A stretch of 64,000 nt of DNA. It comes from Clostridiaceae bacterium. GTDB lineage: Bacteria > Bacillota > Clostridia > Oscillospirales > Acutalibacteraceae. The stretch's first letter is position 1. Every line of letters begins with the position of its first letter. This document shows positions 28,320 to 37,451 of the stretch, piece by piece. The position numbers and the translations under genes were made by a program. The notes under the pieces are model-generated. The model was not told where the DNA came from. It did no database searches and worked only from the letters and a program-made list of their open reading frames with translations. The stretch lies in assembly GCA_016287385.1 (NCBI GenBank), contig JAEEWM010000004.1:140336-204335 (forward strand), given 5' to 3'.

Positions 28320-29129
28320 TCACACCTTTAATTCCGAATACGAAGCGTCAACAATTTGATTTGCGCCGACTTTTGAGAGCATCCGCGCGTTATCGCTCTT
28401 TTGAAGAAAACACAGATACTCAATGTTTCCTTCGGGTCCTTTTATGGGAGAATAATTCAGGTCAAGAACGGAAAACCCGTCTGAAAGGGCAATATCAATA
28501 ATTTTTTCGACAACCGCGATATGAACATCCCTGTCGCGGACAACGCCCTTTTTACCGACATTTTCCCTGCCTGCCTCAAACTGCGGTTTTATAAGGCATA
28601 CAGCCGTCGCGCCGTCTTTAAGCAACCCGTGCAAAACAGGCAGAATCATCGAAAGTGAAATAAACGAGACGTCAACCGATGCAAAATCAAGCGGATCGGG
28701 TATCTGCTCTTTTGTTACATATCTGAAATTCGTGCGTTCAAGGTTTATGACGCGCCTGTCAGTACGAAGTTTCCATGCCAGCTGACCGTAACCGACGTCA
28801 ATACTGTAAACCTTTGCCGCGCCGTTTTGAAGCATACAGTCGGTAAAACCGCCGGTAGAGGCGCCTATATCCGCGCATATCAGACCGTCAAGCGCGATAC
28901 CAAAGGATTTTATCGCCTTTTCAAGTTTCAGCCCGCCGCGGCTCACATATTGCAGTTTTTCGCCGCGGATTTCTATTATAGCGTCCGGCGATACGGTCAT
29001 CCCCGCCTTATCGCATTTCTGATTATTGACATAAACAATGCCGGACATTATGACGGCTTTCGCCTTTTCCCTGCTCTCGATTAGCCCGCGGCTTACAAGC
29101 GCACAATCAATTCTTTCCTTGTTTGCCAT
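28320..29129 (-). CDS. tlyA: TlyA family rRNA 2'-O-methyltransferase
   Basis: TlyA proteins (old name hemolysin A) methylate ribosomal RNA. The 269-residue protein has an N-terminal S4 RNA-binding domain (RIDCALVSRGLIESREKAKAVI) and an FtsJ-like Rossmann domain (LICADIGASTGGFTDCML for S-adenosylmethionine, then VDVSFISLSMIL and LIKPQFEAGRE). The start ATG overlaps the dxs stop by one base. The order dxs-tlyA-nadK-argR-recN is widely conserved in Firmicutes. Confidence 0.95.
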   Translation of the reverse strand: MANKERIDCALVSRGLIESREKAKAVIMSGIVYVNNQKCDKAGMTVSPDAIIEIRGEKLQYVSRGGLKLEKAIKSFGIALDGLICADIGASTGGFTDCMLQNGAAKVYSIDVGYGQLAWKLRTDRRVINLERTNFRYVTKEQIPDPLDFASVDVSFISLSMILPVLHGLLKDGATAVCLIKPQFEAGRENVGKKGVVRDRDVHIAVVEKIIDIALSDGFSVLDLNYSPIKGPEGNIEYLCFLQKSDNARMLSKVGANQIVDASYSELKV

Positions 29130-30955
29130 TACAACTCCATTGCCTTAATAATCGCCTCTGTATCAAGTCCGAACGCACGCAACGCTTCGGCGGTGGACTG
29201 GTGCGGTACAAAGACACCGTCAACCGCGTGAATCGTGTATCTGCATTTGGCACCGGTTTCAAAAAGCCGCGCCGCGACGTGCTCCGCGATACCGCCGGAA
29301 CGGATACCTTCTTCAAAGAAATGTACGTTATCATAATCGGAAATCAGTTTGATAACGTCACGGTCAATCGGAAAAACTCTGTTAAGCTTTATAATATCAA
29401 AATTTTTAAGTTTATCATGCGCTTCAAGTGCGTAAGAAAACGTCCTGCCGTAAGTTACGACTGCCTGATTTGCACCCGAGGAAACGAGCGTATAGTCATT
29501 CTTAAAATCAATATCAGTTGTATATCCCTCACAGCCGCGCGGATATCTGATGACCGCAAGCTCATTATCTTCTGCGGTCGCCTTAATGCGATAAACCAAC
29601 TCGCTATAATTGTACGGCGAATAGATATTTACATTAGGCACCGTGCTTAAAAAAGCAACGTCAAAAAGTCCCTGATGACTTTCACCGTCCTCGCCGACTA
29701 TGCCCGCTCTGTCAACCAGCAGTTTAATGGGCAAATCCGCTATCGCGGCGTCGTGCAGTACCTGGTCGTAACCGCGCTGTAAAAAGCTTGAATACACGGC
29801 AAAAAACGGAATCATACCGCCTTTCGCGAGGCCCGCGGTAAAGGTGACGGCGTGCTCCTCGGCGATGCCGACATCGTAAAACCTGTCGCGGTATAGTTTT
29901 GAAAAACCGTCAAGCCCCGTTCCGTAGGTCATTGCCGCGGTAACGGCGCAAATTCTGTTATTGTTTTGCGCAAGCTCGCAAAGAGTTTTGCCGGCAACAT
30001 CGGAAAAGCTCGTTTTAGAAGAGCTTTCGGCGCCTACGCTTATGTCAAACGGCGACACACCGTGATAATCGTTCGGGCTCGCCTCCGCGGGCTGATAGCC
30101 CTTTCCCTTCTGTGTTACAACGTGAACAACGGTTGGACGGTCATAGCTTTTTGCGATTTCGAGTATCGATTCAATAGCGGCTATATTGTGGCCGTCGACC
30201 GGTCCGAGGTAATTAAAACCGAGCGCGGCAAAAATATTATTCTTATAAACAAAGCTTCGCGCGGCGTCTTTGATTTTATTTATAAAACGGTAGAGCGCCC
30301 TGCCGACGAATCCCATTTTCAAAAGAATGTTACCTACCGCAAATTTCAGCCTGTGATAACGCTTGCCGTTACGAAGGCGCATAAATGAACGGGAAACCGC
30401 GCCGACGTTTTTTGAAATTGACATTTTGTTGTCGTTGAGTACAACTATAAACTTACTCTTCTTACCGCCGGCGTTATTAAGCGCCTCATAAGCCATACCG
30501 CCGGTCATTGCACCGTCGCCGATGACGGCTACCGCGGTAGCTTCTTTACCGAGCATAACGTTTGCGCGGTATATGCCGTAGGCGGCGGAAATCGAATTAC
30601 TGCTGTGTCCGGTAACAAAGGCGTCATAGATGCTCTCGTCCGGCCGCATAAAGCCGGAAAGACCGTCTTTTTTGCGTATAGTGTTAAAATCGGCATATCT
30701 GCCCGTAATTATCTTATGTGTGTATGACTGGTGACCGACGTCAAAAATTATCGCGTCGTCGGGTGAGTTGAACGTACGGTGCAGAGCGACGGTAAGTTCG
30801 ACCGCGCCGAGGTTTGAGGCAAGATGACCGCCGTTTTTCGAAACAGTTTCAATAATAGTTTCGCGTATTTCGCCGCACAGAGTCTGCAGTTCACTGCTAT
30901 TCAGTTTTTTAAGGTCGCGCGGAGATGTTATTCCGCTTAAAACACTGTTATTCAA
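29129..30955 (-). CDS. dxs: 1-deoxy-D-xylulose-5-phosphate synthase
   Basis: Dxs condenses pyruvate and glyceraldehyde-3-phosphate in the first step of the MEP isoprenoid pathway, using thiamine diphosphate. The protein of about 608 residues has the ThDP and magnesium motif AVIGDGAMTGGMAYEALNNAG, the catalytic Glu segment (DVGIAEEHAVTFTAGLA) and a C-terminal transketolase-like domain. I prefer the TTG start at 30955 with AGGTGG 5 bases upstream. A GTG at 30964 is possible but would overlap that ribosome site. It follows ispA by 15 bp, joining the first step of isoprenoid synthesis to prenyl chain elongation. Confidence 0.96.
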   Translation of the reverse strand: MNNSVLSGITSPRDLKKLNSSELQTLCGEIRETIIETVSKNGGHLASNLGAVELTVALHRTFNSPDDAIIFDVGHQSYTHKIITGRYADFNTIRKKDGLSGFMRPDESIYDAFVTGHSSNSISAAYGIYRANVMLGKEATAVAVIGDGAMTGGMAYEALNNAGGKKSKFIVVLNDNKMSISKNVGAVSRSFMRLRNGKRYHRLKFAVGNILLKMGFVGRALYRFINKIKDAARSFVYKNNIFAALGFNYLGPVDGHNIAAIESILEIAKSYDRPTVVHVVTQKGKGYQPAEASPNDYHGVSPFDISVGAESSSKTSFSDVAGKTLCELAQNNNRICAVTAAMTYGTGLDGFSKLYRDRFYDVGIAEEHAVTFTAGLAKGGMIPFFAVYSSFLQRGYDQVLHDAAIADLPIKLLVDRAGIVGEDGESHQGLFDVAFLSTVPNVNIYSPYNYSELVYRIKATAEDNELAVIRYPRGCEGYTTDIDFKNDYTLVSSGANQAVVTYGRTFSYALEAHDKLKNFDIIKLNRVFPIDRDVIKLISDYDNVHFFEEGIRSGGIAEHVAARLFETGAKCRYTIHAVDGVFVPHQSTAEALRAFGLDTEAIIKAMEL

Positions 30956-30970
30956 ATGAACCACCTGTAG

Positions 30971-31843
30971 TTATTTTTCGCGCGTAAGCAACATTTCGGT
31001 AATTTCTTTTAGAACGCTTGTGTCCGCGTTAAAGCCGGAAAGCGCCGATAACGCGTTTTCGGTATACTGGGTCGCCAGAGCGCGGCAACGCGATTCGCCA
31101 AGTAATCTTACGGCGGTATTTTTACCGTTTTTATCATCACTGCCGACCGGCTTACCGAGCACGTCCGCAGTACCCCCGACATCAAGTAAATCGTCAATTA
31201 TCTGAAAAGCAAGCCCTAAATTTTCGGCGTACGTTTCGGCGAGTTTAATCTTTTCATCGTCGCCGCCCGCGAGAATAACGCCGCAAACCGCGGCGGCGCG
31301 TATCAGCGCGCAGGTTTTGAGTGAGTACATACGGAAAAGCATTTGCTCGTTCTGGACGGGAACGGACGTATCTATCACCTGACCGCCGATCATGCCGGCG
31401 CTGCCGACGGCGCCGGAGAGATAGGAAATTGCCCTTAAAACGCGCTCTTGCGGCAAGCCAAGCGTTTTCGCGCAAGCTGCAAACGCCTCGGTAAGCAGGT
31501 TATCGCCCGCCAGAAGCGCCATTGACTCGCCGTACCGGATATGGCATGAGGGCTTACCGCGGCGCATATCGTCATTATCCATGCAGGGTAAATCGTCGTG
31601 TATCAGCGAATAGGTATGTATCATTTCGAGGGCGCAGGCAAAATTGTAGGCACAGTCATCGTTTGCGCCGCAAAGCTTATAAAATTCCAAAAGAATCACG
31701 GGTCGTATACGCTTTCCGCCGCCGAGCAGACTGTACCGTGCCGCGTCAATTACGGGATCGTAGGGCTGACCCGGCAAAGCGTTAATCATATCAAGGCGTG
31801 ATTCAATTTTGAGCCTGTATTCTTCAAGTATACCGTCAATCAT
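30971..31843 (-). CDS. ispA: Polyprenyl (farnesyl/geranylgeranyl) diphosphate synthase
   Basis: This enzyme adds isopentenyl units to an allylic diphosphate to make C15 or C20 prenyl diphosphates. The 290-residue protein has the first Asp-rich motif as DDLPCMDNDDMRRG and the second as DDLLD, in FQIIDDLLDVGG. The LLGGGKRIRP substrate-binding segment is near the N-terminus. I start at the ATG at 31843 with GGGAG 8 bases upstream. The long in-frame extension upstream lies inside xseB and xseA. It overlaps the end of xseB by 8 bases. Confidence 0.95.
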   Translation of the reverse strand: MIDGILEEYRLKIESRLDMINALPGQPYDPVIDAARYSLLGGGKRIRPVILLEFYKLCGANDDCAYNFACALEMIHTYSLIHDDLPCMDNDDMRRGKPSCHIRYGESMALLAGDNLLTEAFAACAKTLGLPQERVLRAISYLSGAVGSAGMIGGQVIDTSVPVQNEQMLFRMYSLKTCALIRAAAVCGVILAGGDDEKIKLAETYAENLGLAFQIIDDLLDVGGTADVLGKPVGSDDKNGKNTAVRLLGESRCRALATQYTENALSALSGFNADTSVLKEITEMLLTREK

Positions 31844-32045
31844 GCACACTACTCCCGTCAGAGGTAATAAGTTCGATTTTCTGCTTTGCGCTTTCGAGTT
31901 TGAGCGCACACTCTTTTGAAAGCTTGATTCCCCGCTCAAAAAGATCGATCGCCTCGTCAAGCGGAAGATCCTGCGATTCAAGCTTTGCGGAAATGCTTTC
32001 AAGCTCTTTTAGCGATTCTTCAAAAGTTTTATTATCTGTACTCAT
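31836..32045 (-). CDS. xseB: Exodeoxyribonuclease VII small subunit
   Basis: XseB coats the long helical arm of XseA in exonuclease VII, which degrades single-stranded DNA. The 69-residue protein is short and helical, with the family pattern FEESLKELESISAKLES, then LPLDEAIDLFERGIKLSKEC. It overlaps xseA by 4 bases (ATGA) at its start and ispA by 8 bases at its end, so it is tightly coupled on both sides. Confidence 0.95.
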   Translation of the reverse strand: MSTDNKTFEESLKELESISAKLESQDLPLDEAIDLFERGIKLSKECALKLESAKQKIELITSDGSSVHD

Positions 32046-33250
32046 TGTTTGCTCCTTATTGCTGTTACTTTGCAGTCGGCGTCACCGTCGATAAAACGCA
32101 GTGATATATCCATATCGTCTTCAAGGTCAAGGACGCCCTTAATACGCTTGCCGTCAGAAGTTACCGCGGCATAACCGCGAGCGATGGTTTTAAGCGGGCT
32201 GAGTGCGTCGAGCCGTGCCGCCGAATCGGAAAGACGGCGTTCATACGCCGAAATAACCGAATTGCCGTATGTATGCAGTTTTTCTGTTAAACTGTCGATT
32301 TTAAGCGCCATACCGTCGAAGTATCCTGCGGGATTGCCGAGCGGCGGCTTAGAAATTGCAAGCTCGTATTTCGCGCGCGATAATTCATATTTGGCACTTA
32401 GTGATGATGCGAGTTTTCTTTGATAATCAGCGAGAAAAGCGCTAAGCGAAGAACCGTCCGGCACAGCGAGCTCCGCCGCGTGCGACGGTGTAGAAGCGCG
32501 CACATCGGCTACAAAATCGCATATTGTAAAATCAGTCTCGTGACCCACCGCCGAAATAACCGGCACCGGTGATTCGTAAATCTTGCGGGCAAGGTTTTCA
32601 TCATTGAAAGCCCACAAATCTTCGAGTGAACCGCCGCCGCGCCCGATTATTATTGTATCAATATCGTTTCTCGGATAGACCTGTTCAAGCATATCCGTCA
32701 TTGACTTCGCGGCATTCTCGCCCTGAACCGTCACCGGGCAAAGGAGTATTTCACAAATCGGAAAACGCTTTGCCGTAATATTAAGTATATCGTGTACCGC
32801 CGCACCGGTATTCGCGGTTAAAACCGCAATTTTACGGGGATAACGTTTAAGCGGACGTTTATTTTCCGGTGCAAACAAGCCCTCTTTTTCAAGCTTTTCC
32901 TTCAGGCGGTTAAAAGCGACCGATAAATCGCCTTCACCGAGAGGATGTATTTCCTCGGCGTATAACTGATACTGTCCGTCACGCTCGTAAATTGAAACTC
33001 TGCCTTTAAGTATTACCTGCATACCGTCGCTTACGGCAAATGCGACTTGTGAAGCGTATGAACGAAACATGACGCACCTTATCTGCGCGTCACTGTCCTT
33101 TAACGTAAAATACCAGTGCCCACTTGAATAATGGTTCTTAAAGTTTGAAATTTCACCGCAGACCGACACATTCGCAAGCAAATCGTTCGATTCAATCAGC
33201 GATTTGGCATAAATATTCAGTTGTTTAACTGTAATCGGGGTGTTTTCCAT
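32042..33250 (-). CDS. xseA: Exodeoxyribonuclease VII large subunit
   Basis: XseA is the catalytic subunit of exonuclease VII. The 402-residue protein has an N-terminal OB fold (VSVCGEISNFKNHYSSGHWYFTLKD), the catalytic domain (IAVLTANTGAAVHDIL, DTIIIGRGGGSLEDLWAFNDE, PVISAVGHETDFTICDFVADVRASTPSHAAEL) and a C-terminal coiled-coil arm. I start at the ATG at 33250, one base after the nusB stop. AAGG is the only ribosome site, consistent with coupling to nusB. Confidence 0.97.
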   Translation of the reverse strand: MENTPITVKQLNIYAKSLIESNDLLANVSVCGEISNFKNHYSSGHWYFTLKDSDAQIRCVMFRSYASQVAFAVSDGMQVILKGRVSIYERDGQYQLYAEEIHPLGEGDLSVAFNRLKEKLEKEGLFAPENKRPLKRYPRKIAVLTANTGAAVHDILNITAKRFPICEILLCPVTVQGENAAKSMTDMLEQVYPRNDIDTIIIGRGGGSLEDLWAFNDENLARKIYESPVPVISAVGHETDFTICDFVADVRASTPSHAAELAVPDGSSLSAFLADYQRKLASSLSAKYELSRAKYELAISKPPLGNPAGYFDGMALKIDSLTEKLHTYGNSVISAYERRLSDSAARLDALSPLKTIARGYAAVTSDGKRIKGVLDLEDDMDISLRFIDGDADCKVTAIRSKQ

Positions 33251-33251
33251 A

Positions 33252-33644
33252 TCAAACCTTTTTAATGACCGAAGAAAGTACGCCGTTGACGTATGAGGCG
33301 TCATCGGCTGTCGCGTATTTTTTGAGTATTTCTACCGCCTCATTGATCGAAACCGCGTTCGGAATATCGTCTTTATAGAGAATTTCGTATATAGAAAGCC
33401 TCAAAACCGCAAGCGCGGTTTTTGAAAGGCGCGATATGTTCCAGCCGACAGTGTTGTCAGATATAATTTTGTCTATCTCTGAAAGTTTATCATATACGCC
33501 GAAAAATGTATCCTTGATATAATCATCGGGTGTGATACTGCGAACCTCAACCGCAAGGTCAAGTATTTCACTAAGCGGCGAATCGTTGAACTCTTTTTCA
33601 AAAATCAGAATAAAGGCTTCTTCTCTTGCTTGTCTGCGCGTCAT
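33252..33644 (-). CDS. nusB: Transcription antitermination factor NusB
   Basis: NusB with NusE binds boxA RNA and supports rRNA transcription antitermination. The 130-residue all-helical protein starts MTRRQAREEAFILIFEKEF and ends with AVSINEAVEILKKYATADDASYVNGVLSSV, both typical of the family. An in-frame ATG at 33671 coincides with the predicted transcript start of the promoter at 33677-33705, so the ATG at 33644 is the better start. It is the first gene of the long operon running to about 24.1 kb. Confidence 0.95.
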   Translation of the reverse strand: MTRRQAREEAFILIFEKEFNDSPLSEILDLAVEVRSITPDDYIKDTFFGVYDKLSEIDKIISDNTVGWNISRLSKTALAVLRLSIYEILYKDDIPNAVSINEAVEILKKYATADDASYVNGVLSSVIKKV

Positions 33645-33676
33645 GAGGCACCAACTTTCATAATTATACATAATAC

Positions 33677-33705
33677 AGTATACAACAGTATAGCATAAAA
33701 TTCAA
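33677..33705 (-). promoter_or_regulatory. SigA promoter of the nusB-to-tyrS operon
   Basis: Minus-strand TTGAAT (33700-33705), 17 bases, TATACT (33677-33682). The start site falls near 33670, about 26 bases before the chosen nusB start. Confidence 0.8.
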
Positions 33706-33716
33706 GTAAATAATAT

Positions 33717-33742
33717 ATAAGGCAGTCGTCTGACTGCCTTAG
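33717..33742 (-). terminator. Terminator hairpin after the radical SAM gene
   Basis: AAGGCAGTC and GACTGCCTT pair around four bases. On the minus strand ATATATTATTT follows, so the T-tract is interrupted. It lies between the radical SAM stop and the nusB promoter. Confidence 0.65.
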
Positions 33743-33770
33743 TATTGTTTGTACTTATATTGCTGTTATG

Positions 33771-34646
33771 CTACACGCCGCTTAAATCAAAATTTGGTAT
33801 AAAACAGGTGTCTGCGCTCGATTTTTCCTGAAAAAAGCAGTTGTTGAAGCCCGAATCAATTATATGGTCAAGAACTTTATCATATTCCCTTTCGGTGACT
33901 TTGCGGTTTATGGGCGGCATTGTCTTTGCCTTTCCCAAAGGAATATACTGACTCATTATACTGAAGTAAGCGCCGGGTGTATTTTTATGCACAAAATCAA
34001 ATATGTCAATCGCTTCGTTTGTCGCCGCCGGAAGCAGCAAATGCCGTATTACAACACCCGTTTTGATCATACCGTTTTCAAATACACATTCGCCCTTTTG
34101 CCTGTACGCCTCCCTGATCGCCGAGACGGCATACTCCGGGTAATCGGCAGCGCCCGAATACTTATATGCGCTTTCGCGGTTAAGATACTTCAAATCAAAC
34201 AGATAGACGTCAATGTAGTTTTCAAGCGAACGTATTACGCTTTCAAGTTCATAACCGCCGGTATTATATATCACAGGTATCGGCGGTCTGTAAATATCAA
34301 GCGCCTCTTTTATTGCGTACGAAAAATGCGTCGGCGTTACAAGATTGATATTATGGGCGCCGCTCTCGGTCAACTCGCGGAAAATTTCAGCAAGTCTGGC
34401 TACGGATATATCCTTACCGTAGGATTTTTGACTTACAAGCTCATTCTGGCAGTAGACGCAGGAAAGTGAGCATCCGCTGAAAAATACGGTTCCCGAGCCG
34501 TTTTTACCGCTTATAAACGGTTCTTCAAAAAAGTGAAGACCCGCACGGGCAACGCGCGGAAGTATACCCGCTTTACATCTGCCGCCCGTATTGCCGTTTT
34601 CGTCACGCAAAGCGTTACACTTTCGCGGACATATCTGACATATCAT
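33771..34646 (-). CDS. Radical SAM protein, PflX-like (pyruvate formate-lyase activase family)
   Basis: This family uses an iron-sulfur cluster to split S-adenosylmethionine. The cluster motif is visible as GCSLSCVYCQN (C-x3-C-x2-C) near residue 65, and an N-terminal Cys-rich stretch (CQICPRKCNALR, then GGRCKAG) may hold a second site. At 291 residues it resembles the PflX group (COG1313), whose target is not known. The start is uncertain: I use the ATG at 34646, and the ATG at 34676 is possible. Either start lies inside the upstream exonuclease gene, so the two overlap by 32 to 62 bases and are coupled. Confidence 0.85.
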   Translation of the reverse strand: MICQICPRKCNALRDENGNTGGRCKAGILPRVARAGLHFFEEPFISGKNGSGTVFFSGCSLSCVYCQNELVSQKSYGKDISVARLAEIFRELTESGAHNINLVTPTHFSYAIKEALDIYRPPIPVIYNTGGYELESVIRSLENYIDVYLFDLKYLNRESAYKYSGAADYPEYAVSAIREAYRQKGECVFENGMIKTGVVIRHLLLPAATNEAIDIFDFVHKNTPGAYFSIMSQYIPLGKAKTMPPINRKVTEREYDKVLDHIIDSGFNNCFFQEKSSADTCFIPNFDLSGV

Positions 34647-35508
34647 CGCTTTTTGACTTTTCCGTCCTTTTAACATAAAGTTTACGTTTGATTTTTACCG
34701 TATCAAACAGTTTGCGAGCACGAATATTCGCAAAATACTTTTCGCCGCAGGCGTCACAGTAAAGTTCAGCGTAAAGCGCGCCGTTCCGGTAATGCCACTC
34801 GCCCTTCAGAGCAAGCTGCTCACCGCATTTTTTGCAGGCGAATATAAGTTGTTTTTTATCGAGATTCACGTCGTCAATACTTTTAATGACGTACGGCTTG
34901 AAAGCACAACGCGCAAAAAAATCGGGTGCGGAAGTATCTATTATCATAGCCGAAAGACGTTCAGCGTTATAACATTTTTTGAGAAGCATTGCGCACACGG
35001 TGCTGTCGGTTTTCGCGTTGTGCAGTTCGGCTTCGTCGATATCGATTTCAAAAACGTTAGCCGCGTTCAGAAGAGATATCTGCGAAGTGCACTCGATACC
35101 GCGCTGACGCATTTCACCCTGTATGTATTTTTGCAAATCGAGATACTTTTCAATCCGCAGCTTTATTCCCGAAAGTAAATTCTTTTCGTTTTCGAGGACG
35201 GTATAGATATCGGAATTGCTCCATGTCATCGTAACCGCGTCGTGCCCGACCCACTCGTTGTATGCTTCAAACGCCTTGTCAAGCGAAATACCCGCAAGCA
35301 TTTTTTCTTTCGTAATACCGGTCAACTCGGCAAAGCGCTTTGAGACACGTTTTGTAAACGATGATTTTACCGTTACATCAAAGGTATCGATAATATTGAA
35401 CCCGTCGTCAAGTTTTACGGCGCCGATCTGTAAAATTTGATTGATGAATCTGCCGATTTTCGGGTAGTAAGCGCCGTCCCATTCAAGATCAAGAATAATA
35501 TATTTCAT
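34615..35508 (-). CDS. DEDDh-type 3'-5' exonuclease with C-terminal zinc ribbon
   Basis: A 297-residue DnaQ-fold exonuclease. Exo I is [12 protein letters not shown] (DxE-type with two acidic residues), exo II is the TMTWSNSD segment near residue 95, and exo III is LHNAKTDSTVCAMLL near residue 165, giving His-x4-Asp. The C-terminal 80 residues hold a CKKCGE and CDACGE pair, a likely zinc ribbon. KapD-type sporulation regulators share the N-terminal fold, but the zinc ribbon is different, so I give no gene name. Its ATG overlaps the typA stop by one base. The radical SAM gene starts inside its 3' end. Confidence 0.85.
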   Translation of the reverse strand: MKYIILDLEWDGAYYPKIGRFINQILQIGAVKLDDGFNIIDTFDVTVKSSFTKRVSKRFAELTGITKEKMLAGISLDKAFEAYNEWVGHDAVTMTWSNSDIYTVLENEKNLLSGIKLRIEKYLDLQKYIQGEMRQRGIECTSQISLLNAANVFEIDIDEAELHNAKTDSTVCAMLLKKCYNAERLSAMIIDTSAPDFFARCAFKPYVIKSIDDVNLDKKQLIFACKKCGEQLALKGEWHYRNGALYAELYCDACGEKYFANIRARKLFDTVKIKRKLYVKRTEKSKSDDMSDMSAKV

Positions 35509-37337
35509 TATTTATTCCTTGCCTCAAATTTCATTCGTTGTTCTTTATTAAGAATGCGTTTGCGCAAGCGAATACTGTTCGGCGTAATTTCCACCAGCTC
35601 GTCGTCCTTTATAAAATCAAGCGACTGTTCAAGACTGAGTATCGACGGCGGCGTAAGCCTGAGCGCCTCATCGGAGCCCGACGCGCGCGTATTGGTCATG
35701 TGTTTTTCTTTGCAGACGTTGCAAACTATATCTTCGTTTTTGGGATTTTCGCCCACTATCATTCCCTCGTAGACCGGCGTGCCCGGTCCGATAAAGAGAC
35801 GACCCCGCGTCTGTGTGTTAAACAGGCCGTAGCTTGTGGCTGTACCTGTTTCGTGAGCAATTATCGAACCGGTATTTCTCTGTTCAATATCGCCCTTATA
35901 CGGCTCATAATCAAAGTAAACGTGACTCATAATACCGTTTCCGTTTGTATCGGTCAAGAACTGCGAGCGATAACCGAGCAAACCGCGTGCCGGTATGAGG
36001 AATTCGAGATGCGACATACCGCCCTCGCGCGTACCCATATTGCGCAGCTCGGCGTGCCTTGTACCGAGGCGTTCCATGACCGAGCCGACATACTGCTCGG
36101 GGACTTCTATCATAAGAAGCTCAATAGGTTCAAGCAGTTTACCGTCATTATCCTTTTTATAAATAACCGCCGGCGGCGAAACCTGAAACTCGTAACCCTG
36201 ACGCCTCATCGTTTCAATTAAAATCGAAAGATGCAGCTCTCCCCTGCCCGAAACCTTAAAGGTATCCGCGCTGTCGGTTTCCTCAACGCGAAGACTTACG
36301 TTTGTAAGCACTTCCTTAAAGAGACGGTCGCGAAGATTACGCGATGTGACATACTTACCGTCCTTACCGGCGAAGGGTGAATTATTTACCATAAAGTTCA
36401 TTGACAGAGTCGGCTCATCAATCTTTACAAAAGGCAGCGGCTCTACGTGTTCAACGTCACACGCGGTTTCACCGATTTCAAGGTCGGCAATGCCGGATAC
36501 CTGAATTATATCTCCCATAGCGGCGGTTTCGGTTTCGGTGCGCCTTAAACCCTCGGTCATAAAAATTTTGCCGATTTTAACATTTGTAAAACTGCCGTCT
36601 TTGTGACAAAGCGATACGGTTTGTCCCGCGTGAGCTGTGCCGCGAACAACCCTGCCCACGCCAATTCTGCCTATGTAATCATCATATTCAATATTGGAAA
36701 AAAGTATTTGAAGCGGCGCGTCGGCGTCTCCGCAAGGCGGCTCAATTTCTTTTATTATTTCTTCAAACAGCGGCTTCATATCGGTACCCGGTTTATCGGG
36801 TGAATAGGTCGCGTAACCGTCACGCGCCGAGGCGAATATAACCGGAAATTCTATCTGCTCATCGTCGGCGCCGAGTTCAATGAACAAATCGAGCACTTCA
36901 TCTACAACTTCATACGGGCGAGCCATCGGACGGTCGATTTTATTTATAACAACAACCGCTTTTTTTCCGAGAGAAAGAGCTTTTTTCAGCACAAAGCGTG
37001 TTTGCGGCATACACCCCTCAAAGGCGTCAACAAGCAATAAAACGCCGTCAACTGTCTGAAGTATACGCTCAACCTCACCGCCGAAATCGGCATGACCCGG
37101 CGTATCAACGATGTTTATTTTAACATCGCCGTAATAAACGCTTGTGTTTTTTGAAAGTATGGTAATGCCGCGCTCGCGTTCAAGATCGTTAGAGTCCATA
37201 ACACGTTCGTTTACCGTTTCATTTTCACGGAAAGTACCGCTCTGCTGTAACAGTTTGTCGACAAGCGTCGTCTTGCCGTGGTCAACGTGTGCGATTATTG
37301 CAACATTCCGTAAATTTTCTCTTTTTTGTGTCGCCAA
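35508..37337 (-). CDS. typA: Ribosome-associated GTPase TypA/BipA
   Basis: TypA is a translational GTPase that assists ribosome assembly and function under stress and cold. The 609-residue protein has G1 ([15 protein letters not shown]), switch I with RGITI ([12 protein letters not shown]), G3 ([14 protein letters not shown]), G4 ([11 protein letters not shown]), domain II, two EF-G-like domains and the BipA-specific C-terminus ([24 protein letters not shown]). It is preceded by a perfect SigA promoter and heads a three-gene operon with the exonuclease and radical SAM genes. Confidence 0.98.
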   Translation of the reverse strand: MATQKRENLRNVAIIAHVDHGKTTLVDKLLQQSGTFRENETVNERVMDSNDLERERGITILSKNTSVYYGDVKINIVDTPGHADFGGEVERILQTVDGVLLLVDAFEGCMPQTRFVLKKALSLGKKAVVVINKIDRPMARPYEVVDEVLDLFIELGADDEQIEFPVIFASARDGYATYSPDKPGTDMKPLFEEIIKEIEPPCGDADAPLQILFSNIEYDDYIGRIGVGRVVRGTAHAGQTVSLCHKDGSFTNVKIGKIFMTEGLRRTETETAAMGDIIQVSGIADLEIGETACDVEHVEPLPFVKIDEPTLSMNFMVNNSPFAGKDGKYVTSRNLRDRLFKEVLTNVSLRVEETDSADTFKVSGRGELHLSILIETMRRQGYEFQVSPPAVIYKKDNDGKLLEPIELLMIEVPEQYVGSVMERLGTRHAELRNMGTREGGMSHLEFLIPARGLLGYRSQFLTDTNGNGIMSHVYFDYEPYKGDIEQRNTGSIIAHETGTATSYGLFNTQTRGRLFIGPGTPVYEGMIVGENPKNEDIVCNVCKEKHMTNTRASGSDEALRLTPPSILSLEQSLDFIKDDELVEITPNSIRLRKRILNKEQRMKFEARNK

Positions 37338-37373
37338 GATTTCATCCCCTGAACAGTATTATTAAAACAATTT

Positions 37374-37402
37374 ATTATAAAACACAAAAGCCCGTATGTC
37401 AA
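37374..37402 (-). promoter_or_regulatory. Perfect-consensus SigA promoter of typA
   Basis: Minus-strand TTGACA (37397-37402), 17 bases, TATAAT (37374-37379). The -35 box overlaps the T-tract of the preceding terminator. Confidence 0.93.
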
Positions 37403-37436
37403 ACATAAAGTGCGCCGACCGCATAGGTCGGCGCAC
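37399..37436 (-). terminator. Terminator of the large dockerin gene
   Basis: Minus-strand GTGCGCCGACC and GGTCGGCGCAC form an 11-bp GC-rich stem with a 5-base loop, followed by TTTATGTTT. It separates the dockerin gene from typA. Confidence 0.85.
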
Positions 37437-37451
37437 AGCATAAAAGACAAA